From Grammothele lineata (Eukaryota; Basidiomycota; Agaricomycetes; Polyporales; Polyporaceae), in contig NDFF03000170.1 in assembly GCA_002150815.3 (NCBI GenBank), positions 41,942-105,941 on the forward strand: a stretch of 64,000 bases of DNA, in the 5' to 3' direction. Positions 1 to 11,400 of this stretch are shown piece by piece. The notes beneath the pieces are model-generated. The model was not told the DNA's origin and did no database searches. It saw only the letters and a list, made by a program, of their open reading frames with translations. The first letter of the stretch is position 1; the number at the start of each line of letters is the position of its first letter. Made by a program: the position numbers and the translations under genes.

Positions 1-1007
1 TCACGATCGGGTCCCTGTGCTTGCTCGCTCGGTTCCTTGTGCGGTATATCGACCGTACGGGGTTGCGTTTCGCGTCGCTTTCGAGGAGGCCCGCATACAA
101 CGAGCAGCTCACTATCTCGCGCGAGCTGAAGAATGCGTGTTTTGAGGCTAGCGCTCGCGTCACTCTTGATGCTTTGGCAAGGTGAGTAGAAACTCCTGCT
201 TGCATTCGTCTCCTACGTCGCGCTGAGTTATGTCCCCGCGCTCAGCGCATAGTGGCACTTGCGTGAGCCTCTCTATCGCGGACGCTGTCCTTATCGTACG
301 TGCTCCGCAACTACAGGATTAGACGTAGAGCAAACATAGACCTGATGTGCTCCCACAGCGCACCACCGGCGAATCGGAAACATACCCCACTCAACCGCCA
401 CTCGTCCTCCCGCCCTCCCCGGCTCTCGCGGGCCCGTCAGTTGCGGACGACTCTTCTGGACCACAAATAGTGAGTGACGCGTGGAATCTCCAACGCGCGA
501 TCGCGCGAGCTATGTCGATCGAAGAGCGCTGACGTTCCCCGTTCCGCGCGTCCTCCCCGTCATGCGACGGAACAGCTCCCTTCCCTTTCCATGCCACGCG
601 CGAACGACTATGACGTCTCCCCCTCCTCCTTTTCCCAACTCCTCCATGGGGAACGTGACGCACGCAGGGGAAACGACCACCCCCATGATGACCATGACGA
701 CTCTAGGGTATCTCCGTCCCAACTCCCCCTTTCAGACTCCATGGCCAGCTCGCAGGGGCCGCGAGCCCCCCTATCCACGCGGAGCCGGAGACCGTCACGA
801 GCGTCGCTATCGCCGCCCGCGTTCTCCTTTAGCGGGGCGTCCCCACCTCTGCACCACCTTCCTGGCGATCTGGAATATGATGATGGTGCGCACGAAAGTG
901 CGATGGTCGGGGTGGGTGCCGGTACGGCGGCGGGGACGAAGGTGTCGGTGCTGGGCGTGGGGGTGTTGGGCGTGGTGATACTGTTTCATTACTTTGACCA
1001 TCTGTGA
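1..1007 (+). CDS. 3' part of an unknown protein with C-terminal membrane anchor
   Basis: The gene enters from the left edge. My model uses an exon ending at 181 (donor GTGAGT at 182), an exon 340-469 (donor GTGAGT at 470) and a last exon 525-1007; the phases agree. The visible protein is basic at first, then Ser/Pro-rich and low in structure, with a His/Asp-rich patch, and ends in one strongly hydrophobic stretch (VSVLGVGVLGVVILF) only six residues before the stop. That is the layout of a tail-anchored membrane protein facing the cytosol. I do not recognise the family; the N-terminal part lies outside the window. The first intron (158 bases) is long for this locus and its acceptor is weak, so the middle exon is the least certain part. 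Confidence 0.45.
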
Positions 1008-3018
1008 GACAACGTGTATGTGTGTATACTAGATCTATTCCGTCTTCATCGAGGAGAGATCGTTCGGTTTGAGAGTGCGAGAGCGGTGTGCAGATGAGCT
1101 GCGACGATATGAAAGTGAATTGCTCGTGCGAAGTCGGACCTGAACGAAGGTCAGTCGTCGCGCCGTTGTGCCGTTCTTCGAAGTACGCGTCTCGTAATCG
1201 CGCATCTCCGTCAATACCTGTAGATCTCACGAACGAGAACCAAAGCGCAGTGCTAGTCCGCAGCGCATAGCAGAATCAGCATCTGTCAAGACATCCGCAT
1301 TAAGCATGCGACTTGCCTCTTTGAGCACGAGACTGCCACCGACGTCATCGATCGACGTTGCTTGTTCGGGTAGGCGAAGAGGAATTCATGGGTTCGGGAC
1401 ACGCGACGCAGGAATCGCATCTTGTGTGAAGGTCTCAGAGAAGAAGGGGTTGAATTGTTGCGAGCGATGAGTGAATGCGGCTATGCCATATAGCCCGCGA
1501 CTTGAGTGGAAGGGTGCGCGCCTCGCTTTGCACCGTACCAGCCACTTCGTCTCTCCTCTTCTCCAGGCCCTGCATGGCGGTGTACGTGCATACGGCGAGG
1601 TATGCCTTTTATGGGAGAGATATGAGGTATGCCACAAGTTGATATATGCTCTGCAATAGAAGCTTTTTGAAACAACTGCACTCCCCGAGCGGAGGGATCG
1701 TCAACGCCGTCAAGAAAGATTCTTGAAAACGAGTGCATGGGAGGGCGAAGACGCTAGGGGAGAAACATGCTCTCTGTGGTGCGTGGATTCGGCGGCCAAG
1801 GGCATCACTAGTCTGTACTCAACATCTGCCTACTTGCACTAGACCACCGGGCGACTTACACGCGGGAATTATATCTTCCATTCCGTTCCACGTCGGACTT
1901 TGAGCGGTAAGTCAGACCTGCGCGACACGTGTTGCAGACCCTTGACCCAGCGTGCGTGCGTTGACTACAACGTGTCGTGGAGACCGACCCCATCTGCGGC
2001 GTTCTGTATCTCAACCGCCACCATCTCTCGAGAACAAAAGTGACTGGACACGACAAAAACAGGGTGAGTAGCATCGTGCTCGCCAGACAATATCACTTAG
2101 TGAAATGTGCTTACTGTCGTGTGTCCGGTTTCCAAGGAGGACAGACGTTCAACGGAGACAAGAATTGCTGCTCCATCGATTATATCGGGACAGCTCTAAC
2201 CGACGTGCAACGACGCCATACGACTAGGTCGCCGCTGCGCTTCTCCTGATGGCCTAGCGCGTGGTTAGCAGCGGTCGAAGACCGAGTCTATCTTCCTCGT
2301 ACGTCTTCTGTTCTATAGTGCGCGGATCGACGTGAGGTTGGTGGGCAGAGCCTCAAAAGGACGTCCTAACTGGGGCAATTAAAGGACCTCTGTGCGAAAA
2401 CAAGTGAGTACGTACACCATCAGCATGGCAACGCGATATGAGCGGAACGCAGTCACTCACCTTGACTTTATACCACCATCTCGACTCGCCCGCTGCGGGC
2501 CCCTCTCGCTCCTTGTGTCCAGCTTGGATGAAACAAGCCCACACTCGTTTGTCTTGCGCCTCGAACCCCTGTGACTCAGCCCCAACCAGCATCAAACACG
2601 GCAGACGCGTCGGAGCGGAGGAGAAGGAGGACTAGTGCCGACAGCCAGGCACCCGGAAGCAAATCCCGGCCGGCTAAGGGAGTGCTGCCGCATTCGGTAA
2701 GTGGCTGATGCTGAAGACGCGCCCGCTGCGTTCGAATTCCCTCGCGCGTCGTCTCCCACCCGGGACTCCCACTGCTCGCTCGACACGAGGCTGCCCGTCG
2801 TCATAACACGAGGCCCCCGCGTTCAAGGCCCCAGCAGCAGCAGTAGCAGCACTCAGCAGCCTCTGTTCAGCTCGCCGTGCGTCTGCGCCACGCTGCCAAC
2901 CCCTCCCTCCCCCTCCTCTCCACGCGAAACCGCATCTAATCGCCCCTCGGACCCGTCCTCGTCCTCTGGACAGTTTACTGACTTTGACTTTGCATGCTCG
3001 ACCACGTAATCTACGGCT
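1008..3018. other. intergenic stretch and probable leader of the next gene
   Basis: No coding region can be supported here. A consensus donor (GTAAGT at 2697) followed by a Ser/Gln-rich stretch suggests that the leader of the downstream membrane-protein gene carries an intron. Short open frames on both strands lack a credible start, splice pattern or similarity. Confidence 0.4.
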
Positions 3019-6000
3019 ATGTCACGACAACAGCACGACTCATCATCCCCCGGATCGTCTTCGCCAGCGTCGGCCTCGAGGCCCAGCTCATCGGGTAACA
3101 CGGACCAGTCAGGGATCGTCGTGCACGGACCATCTCCCGCATCCGAAGGCCAGTCGTCCTCGCCCCAATCACCGCGCGGTTTCTCCTCTTCCTCGGAAGG
3201 CTACCCGTCCTGGCTCCCCAAGCGTCCTCCCGGCCCCGCTCCCCATTCCACCATCCAATCCTCAGTCGCTGGAATGTTCACCGAGCCCGCCGGGCCCAGC
3301 GCTGAGCCCACCACGCCCATGAGCGTCGGCCGGAAGCCCACCCCGCGCTCGGTGCGCATCGTCAGTCTCCAGAGCCAGGCAGAGCAGGGCGGCACCCGGC
3401 GCGAGCCCACGGACCAGTCGCGCGCGTTCTCCGGCGCCGGTCACGCCCGGGCGTGGTCCCGCGCGACGAGCGCGGCGCTCACCCCGACGCTCTTCTCGTC
3501 GTCCGGCGCGGGTGTGGAGGGCCAGCTCCCGCGGCCGCGGTTCAAGTCGCCCGCGCTGAACCTGGAGCTGCTCCGGAACCCGTCGTGGAAGATGCGCCTT
3601 TGGTACTACCTCTTTCCGGTGTTCGTTTTCGCGCACATCCCCTTGCAAACTTTCTTCGACTTCAACGCTGTCTTTATTTTGCTCTCGTGAGTGATCTGTT
3701 TTGCTTCTTTCTCTTCCTGCGTTTCTCAGTGCGACCACAGCGTCGCGAAGTTCCCCAACCCCGACCCGTCTGGCGCACCCGGGTCCGGTCGTAACTGGGC
3801 CCTGGGAGCCGCCGCATACATCGCGTGTTGGTTCGTTTGGATCTTCGTGGTGAGCGTCTTGTACGAACTGGTGTACTCCTTCATCCGCCGGTGGCGAGTC
3901 AGTGAGTACCGTGATTCCCGCTCCGAGGCACGCTTCTAATCTCGTCCGCCGTTCTAGAGCGCCCCTTGATACTCCCTATCTACTTTTCATCTCCGGCCTT
4001 CAACTTCGCGGCGATGTCCTCCTACGTGAACTTCTGCTTCATGTACCACATCCGCTTCTCCGCCTTCCTCGGCGAGCACGGCAGCATCGTCGACGGCCTC
4101 GCCGAGACCTTCTACTTCTACTCGCAGAACCTGCCGACGGTCGCCCTGCTCATGCCGCGTGCGGCCCTGTGCCTCGCTCTCCTCTTCGCCTTCTCCTCTC
4201 CGGACCCGAGCGCTGTCGCGCTCGCCGATGCTGGCATCAGCCGCAGGGACGGGACGTTCTTCCGCGCTGCCGATGGCACGCTGACGGACTACGCCCGCGG
4301 TGTGCTCATCGCCAACGCTGCTTGGACGGCGTGGCGCATTCTCGTCCTCCTGTTCAGTTGGTGCGTGCACGCCTTTCTACTTCCTATATGCGCCGTCACT
4401 GACGAAAACTGCGTTGTAGGACTGGACTCTGGATTCTTAGCGGGCAGGGCTGCGCCGGCATCTGTGGGCCGCGGTACCGCTGGGAAGAGGAGGACGCGGA
4501 AAAGGCCGCCGCGGCGCTTAACGACAACGTCTCCGACTTCGACACGCTCCCGTGGTCCTGGAAGGAGTGCACGATCTTACGCATCAAGGACGCACACGAC
4601 TTCTGCCTGACGAACAAGCTCGCGGCCCCGGGCAAGGACGGCGAGAAGGGCAAGGAGGGCAAGCCGCAGCGCGCGTCGCAGGAGCCCGCGGTTGGGTACG
4701 AAGGCCTCGAGCGCATCTTTGCCGCCGTCGGCCTCCCGTCCTCGCCTGCGCCTGCGCGCCGGCCCATCCTCTCCGAGCAGCTCTTCGAGAGCCCGCGACA
4801 TACCCCAGACCTCGCCGAGGTCCCTGTTGCCAAGTCCGCACCGGAACTGTCAAGCCTCGTTCCTCCGCCGCCGGTTGCGCAGCCCCGCGAGAAGCAGCCC
4901 GCGGACCCGTCTGGGCCGTTGATGAAGCTACCGTATCCGTTCACGGGTTACGGCGCGCAGATCTCCTCGGAGGACGTCGTGCCGTTCCCACCGTCGCCCG
5001 CGCTTGATGAGAAGGAGATCGAGGTCGAGGGTGAGGGTGCGCATCGGACAGGCGCAGAAGGCGAGGATGGAGAAGAGGAGGAAGAAGAGGAAGAGGAGGT
5101 GGAGGAAGAGGAAGAGAGCGAGGTCCCGTCGTCCGAGCGCCGCACCTCCGGGTCGATGTCAAGTCTGGGTCGCCCCGTCACCTCGAGGTACCCCTTCCAG
5201 TTCCGCCGGCCCCGAGGCAGCATGTCCTCCGCTTCGCACATGAGCCCGCAGACCCACTCGACGCCGTATTCGACACAGTCCCGGTCGACACAGTCACGCT
5301 CCACGCGACATTCGCGCTCTACGCAGTCAACAGGCAACGTGGAGTCGTCAGACTCGCACTCGCCGCGGTCGAACACGAGCTCGAACGTGAGCCCGCTCCA
5401 TTCGAGCTTCAGCGGGAGCATCATCCCTATGCCTCCGCGCCACCCGCAGGCCCAGTCAACGCATCGGAGAGCGAGGGCAGGGACCGTCCCCGCCTCCCCA
5501 GGCTCGCCTTCCCCCGTCGTCTTCCCCGGTGGCCGGCCCCGCGCCCGGACACGCACAGAGAGCATGGTCACCGACCCGTCCGCGAACTTCGGGCCGATCC
5601 CGATTGGCTCGTTTGAGTCCGGTGACGAAGACGAAGACGAGCACGAGTACGAGCACGACGAGTCGCTCATGGACGTCCCCGAAGCGGAAGGCTCGATCGA
5701 GGAAGCCGAGCGCCAAGACAGCGTGGGACTTTTGTCCGCCGCGCCGAGCCCGCGCGCCTCTTTGGCCAACCTCCGCCACCGCGCGAGCGGCCTCTCGCTC
5801 TCCCGCCGCTCGAACGGGTCCCGCTCTGGATCGGCCGCCTCGGCGTCGGGATCGGCGTCAGGGCGCTCCCGCTCGCACTCCCGCTCGCGCACGCAATCGG
5901 CGTCATCGCTCTCGGACGCCGCGCGCTCCCGCGCGCAGTCCTTCATTCAGTCCCTCGGCGCCGCATCGCGCTCGTCGATCGAGCTCGTCCGCTCCCGCGC

Positions 6001-6592
6001 GAACTCGCTACAGCACCCGCACGCCCACCCACACCTGCGCAGGCTCTCGGAGTCGCCGTACGCGTCGACCTCGTCAGAGGCCGTCCTTTCGAGCCCCGAG
6101 AACCACACGTTTGGCCACCCGCTCCGCGAGCAGTGGCGCGCGGAGGAGGGCGTGCACGTCGACGACATGTCCGACATCGCCGAGTCTGAACCGCTCGTGC
6201 CCGACGTCGACGTCTCGCCCGCCACTGCCACCCCAGAGGCGGAGGCAGCGGCAGCGGCAGTGGCAGAGGCGGCGCCTGAACGGGAGCTCCGCGAGGCGCA
6301 CTCGACGATCTCCCGCGAGGCTCCGTCTGTGATCAGCGCGGCGACGGAACGCGGAGGCGTGCCCATCGCGGGACGCGCCGAGCCCGAGTCTGAGTCCCAG
6401 CCCGGTGGGCTGTTGGGCGTGCCCGGGGCGGTGCACCGCATGGAGAGCATGCCGGACGTGAGTACGGCGCCTCAGTCGTTCATCACGGACCCGACGATTC
6501 GTGAGGGCACGACGAGCAGCTCGGGCCGGACGCAACGGACGTGGGGCACGATGGAGCACTATACGCACGGCGGGGATTGGCATCCGATGTGA
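3019..6592 (+). CDS. large multi-pass membrane protein with long disordered tail, unknown function
   Basis: Four exons (3019-3686, 3741-3901, 3958-4360, 4420-6592) join in frame to 1134 residues. The first ~190 residues are Ser/Pro/Gly-rich and disordered. Four to six hydrophobic segments follow between about residues 195 and 420 (for example LWYYLFPVFVFAHIPL, AAYIACWFVWIFVVSVL, ILVLLFSW), so the protein sits in a membrane. The remaining ~700 residues are cytosolic-like and low in complexity: a run of glutamates near 5070-5125, then Ser/Arg-rich repeats (RSRSHSRSRTQSASS) and Ala-rich acidic segments. The tail has many Ser-Pro and Arg-Ser sites, as expected for a phosphorylated scaffold. I do not recognise a named family. 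The chosen start is the first ATG after a frame closed at 3009; an additional 5' exon is possible. Confidence 0.75.
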
Positions 6593-8468
6593 TCGCCGGG
6601 CCTGTTTCGATTGCCTCTCTCGCACTCTAATGCTTCGATCTTCATCTGTTGTTTATTCTGCATCCATTCAAACCTCCCCCGCGTGCGCGGCTTGCTTTAC
6701 GCGCCCCAGGGACGGACCTTCCGGCTGGAACCAGGGACTGGATACGTAGCGCCTCTTGGCTTGTTTATCGCCGCCGGCCGTCGCTGCTCCCCCATCTGTC
6801 TCCGTGGCCTTGCGCCTTGCTGGATCTGTTCATCTGTTTATACTTACATCTATTACATCTATTCTTGCGCATCACGACGACCCCGTAGAAAGCATGTTGT
6901 TACCTGTTATATAGTACCACGCACCCTCCACCCCCACCCCGCGTCTTCCACGACCGCCCTCTCACGCCACCCTTCCCCGTTGTACCCTCCGTGCTCGACC
7001 TTCCACCACTTTCCCCCGCCACCCTTTGCCGCGAACCTCCTTACACACTGTATATCACATTGTGTTTCACTCGATCCGTCCCGACCTTCACGCACCTACG
7101 ATACGTTACGCGACACCTACCTACGTCCATCTGCCTCCCACGCATCGCGGGCGGTCCGTGACTGTCTCCGCGTTGCGGACCGCCCCGGCGTGCGGCTATC
7201 CTGTAAAGCCACACTCGTAATAAAAACATCTTCATTTCGTTCAGGAAGTGACTGTTCATTGTTCTTCACCGCTATCAGACCCGGACGTTGCCCTCGCCCG
7301 GTCTGCAATCGTACCGTTCGCAACCGGCCCAGGCACTGCGGACAGGGGTTTAGTACTTCGATTCGAGATAGCGACATCCCTCGACATCCCCGAGAGTACG
7401 TCAAGAAAGAGGGTAGCGATCGTGTGTTGAGCGCCGTATCGCTTTCAGGTACGGGCTAGGCCCTAGCATCCTCCGCGTACATAGGAAAACTTCTTCGATG
7501 ACCAGGAGTATATGTGGAGCAGTTATAATGGACGGAGGCAAAGTAACAACTCGATCGCCGATTTATTGCCATAATAAGGCGATCAGGCCCAGGTTGTATT
7601 GAGAATAAGCGCTCTTTATTTGCTCGTGTTGTGGTCGCAGTCTGCATAATTTCCATAAACGGAACTCTCGTGTTTCACCGAGACGTCCATGTCGATTCGC
7701 CTCAACCCTGACCGTTCAACGCTTTCGACCGGCTCTTTCGCCTACTTTCTGTATCGCGGGCTCACGTCCGTGATTGCGATTCACTTCGCGACCCCTATGC
7801 TTATTGTGAGGCGGGAACGCTCTCTCTTTCTGGCGAAATGCTCATCGGAAACAGCACTCCGGCTCTAGGGTCGTGTTCGAGGGCCGCGGCCCACCATCGT
7901 TATGCAATGCCGCCCGACTGTGGTGATAATGACGAGGATAACCCCTATGGACAGCGCTACGCCGATCCCTATGGCGTGCGCCGGGGGGAGACCCTATGGC
8001 GAGCACCACGCCCGCTATTCGGTTCCGGGAGGACGTTGATCCCTTTTGCCGAGAGGTAGCGGCGTCGAGGACAGGAGCTCCTGAGCAACATTGGCGGCCT
8101 GCCTGTTCGGTCATGTCGGTCACCTCACCAATCTCCCGATAGATCGCAGGATCGAGGACGCCGCAAAACTGTCCCAGGTAGGACGTTATGCGCACTGTAT
8201 CGAGACTTGGTTATCTCATTTGTTTACGCACAATAGGTGGCGATCCCAGCCCGTTCGTCAGAGGCGCCAATTCCTTGGTGCATACCGGAAAGATAGTACC
8301 CACCGGGAATGTAGAATGAGGAGGAGGTGCACTCCACGCATCGAGACCGTCGCACCGAGACCACCTTCCGTTTTTGATAAGAGGTCGACGCCGGGTGGAG
8401 TCGTAAAAACCCCGTAGACTGACTCGCTCCCCCCACCTAACCCCTCCTCACACATAGACTCGGATACG
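6593..8468. other. intergenic stretch with a hydrophobic minus-strand reading frame
   Basis: This holds the 3' flank of the upstream gene and the promoter of the NRPS-like gene. A 282-codon plus-strand frame (6611-7459) is judged chance: its composition is unlike its neighbours and it has no recognisable domain. On the minus strand near 7870-8010 a frame encodes one clean membrane segment (GIGVALSIGVILVIITTVG) next to a possible TAG acceptor, which may be a relic or a small gene, but no complete model could be built. Confidence 0.35.
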
Positions 8469-11400
8469 ATGTCTATTCCTCTGGCTTTCCTCTCCGACCT
8501 CCCGGCCTGCGCCCCCTCCACCTCGCTCGGCGAGCAGGTCGCCGCCGCCGTCACGGACTCGGGCCGCGTCTCTACGCTCCTCGACTGCCTCCCTTCCACC
8601 GACGCACCGGTCCTCTGGTCTGTCGACACCTCCCGCCCGCCCCTTTCTCATGCGGACCTCCGCCGGTTCGTCGCTTCCTTCGTCCTCCCCACCTCCGGCG
8701 TCCACCATGGGGCCCTCGGGCCCAACGACCGAGTCATGGTCGTGCTTCCCACCAGCCCCGAGAACGCTGTCGCCCTCCTCGCCGTCTCCTCATACCACTC
8801 CACCGCCCCCGTCAACTCTACCTGCACCGCGGGCGAGCTCTGTGACGACGCGCGTCGGCTCCGCGCGAAGGCGATCTTCACCACTCAGGAGGCCGCCGAC
8901 AGACTCGAACTCGTACGTCTCAGGGAGGAGCTGAAGTGCGAAGTTATCTTCCTCCACAATCGTACCGATGGACCTGCCGGGTTGTTTGATATGTCGGTCA
9001 TGGGCTTCGGCGAGGACGTAGATAAGTGCCAGCTCGTCGACCTGTCGGCCCTCACCCCGTCCAAGCTTCACGGTCTTCAAGACCAGTCGCTTGTCCTACA
9101 CACCTCGGGCACCAGTGGGAAGAAGAAGGTTAGTCACCCGTCACGCCACGCATAGTTAGCCACTCGGTGACTAACGACGCCACAGGTTGTGCCTTACGCT
9201 CTTCGTTCACTCATCGTCGGAACTTGTGCCGTAGCGTGCTCTTGGGAGCTGCGTCCCGACGACGTGAACAGTGAGTCTCCTGAGCCCACCTCTCCTTAGC
9301 CGACCGTGCCTGACGCTGCTATTCCCCAGTGAACATGATGCCGCTTTTCCACGTTGGCGGCATTGTCCGTAACCTGTGGGCGCCTGTCTTTTCTGGCGGA
9401 AGCGCCATCATGTGCCCCGGGTTCGACAGCACCGCTTTCTGGCCGATCATCATGGCCTGTGGGGCTACATGGTGCGTTTTCGTGCCTTTCCCTGTTTATC
9501 ACGAATAGTCGTTGACTAGCGGTTTTAACGCAGGTACTACGCCGCGCCTACGATGCATCTTGCCATTCTCGGTTCGAAACCGTCGAACGTCGTCCCTCAG
9601 CGCGACACGAGGATGCGGATGATCGCAAATGCCGCAGGTGGACTCCTTCCGTCCCTCGCGATCCAGCTCAAAAGCATGTTCGGCGCCATCGTCCTCCCGT
9701 CGTACGGTATGACCGAGTGCATGCCCATCGCCTCTCCGCCTACGACGTACCAGCTCGACCGTCCTGGTTGTTCTGGTATTGCCTGTGGTCCCCATCTCTC
9801 TATTCGCGATCCCCTAGACATCGAGCGCGAGTTCCCGGTCGGCGCCACGGGCGCGGTTTGCGTTCGCGGCGTTCCCACGTTCGACGGTTACGAGACCGGC
9901 CCCGGTGCTCCTCTCGACACGTCCGCCTTCTCCTCGGAGGGTTGGTTCGAGTCTGGCGACGTCGGCTACATGGACAGCGACGGCTACCTTTACATCACTG
10001 GTCGGTCGAAGGAGATTATCAACAAGGGTGGCGAGGTCATATCCCCCTTCGAGATCGAGGAAGCCATCACGTCAGTATGTAGCGCCCGCGTCAAGGCCAC
10101 CATCGCCTTTTCCATCCCGCACGACGTCCTCCAGGAGACGATTGGTGTCGTCATCGTCCCAGTACCCAACGTCCCGCGTATCGGGCTTCCCGACCTCCTC
10201 GATCTGCTCAAGTCCCACCTCCACCCCTCGAAGTGGCCCTTCGCGATCGTCTACATGGACGACCTCCCGAAGAACGCTGCCGGGAAGCCGTTGCGAATCA
10301 AGCTGGCGGAGCGACTTGGCATTAAGCTCCTCACGGACCACACCCCCGCCATCTCCCGTCACTACGACGCTGTCGTCCCCGGTAAGGACGTGCCGCTCTC
10401 GACGCCGATTCCGTGCTCCCAAGTCTCTGCCAGCGTTGTTGACATCGAGCAAGCCATCAAAGCCATCAGCGCTGTCGATGAGGTCGCCGTGCGTCTCGCC
10501 AAGGACGGTGTCTTCGAGGCTCTGGTCTCGGTCAACCCCTCCCCGCTCGACCCGCTCCCCACGGCCGCCTCCATCACGGAGTCGTTGGTCTTCGTCCTTC
10601 CTGGATACTCTCTCCCGCACCCCATTCACATCCTCTCGGAGCGTCTCCCGCGTAAGGACGGCCAAGTAGACTGGGAACAGGCGGAGGCCGAGATTGCGCG
10701 TCGCGGCACCTCGACCATGTCGCCTCGCGAGCAGACCGTCCGGGCGGTTGTCGCGAACTTGCTCGAGCGTGACCTGTCAGCGATTACCGCCGACAGCGAC
10801 TTCTTCTTGCTCGGCGGTAACTCACTTCTCCTCGGGCGACTCGCGCATCTTCTCCGGAAGGAGACGGGCGTGTCGGTGCGCGTTTCGGACGTATTCACGC
10901 ACAGCACCATCGGCGGCATTGCTTCACTCATCGACGCCGCAGCCAAGCCCGAGTTCGAGGAGAAGACGGCGGTCAACACCCCCGCGAGCCGTCGGTCCGA
11001 CGCGTCGGAGAAGGACCAGACAATGACGGAGACCCTCGAAGTGCTCGACCTCCCCTCGCTCGAGTATGCAACCGGCCGAGTCAGAGACGTTGCGGATGCG
11101 CGCCGTGGACAGACACACCCTTTCGTCCTCCTTGTCCAGGCTATCCCCCTCGTCTTCTTCTACCCGCTCAAAGTCGCCTTCACGTGGTCGGGCATCGTCT
11201 ACATCCTGTCCCTCCTCACGTACTTCATCTCGGACATCTTCTGGGAGCGTCTCGGCTCGCTTCTTACGGCCATCGTCTGCGCGCGGCTGGCATCCCGCAT
11301 CGTCATGCCCCTCGTCGCCGTTGTCTTCAAGTGGGTCGTCATCGGGCGCTACAAGCCGGGCACGTACCGCTTCTGGAGTACGTACCACCTCCGGTGGTGG

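Noticed and set aside
4948..5946. 332-codon minus-strand frame
   Set aside because: It is antisense to the low-complexity Ser/Glu-rich tail of the membrane protein and has no independent coding signs.
6611..7459. 282-codon plus-strand frame after the membrane-protein gene
   Set aside because: Its residue composition is erratic, it begins inside the probable 3' untranslated region, and it shows no domain or conserved block.
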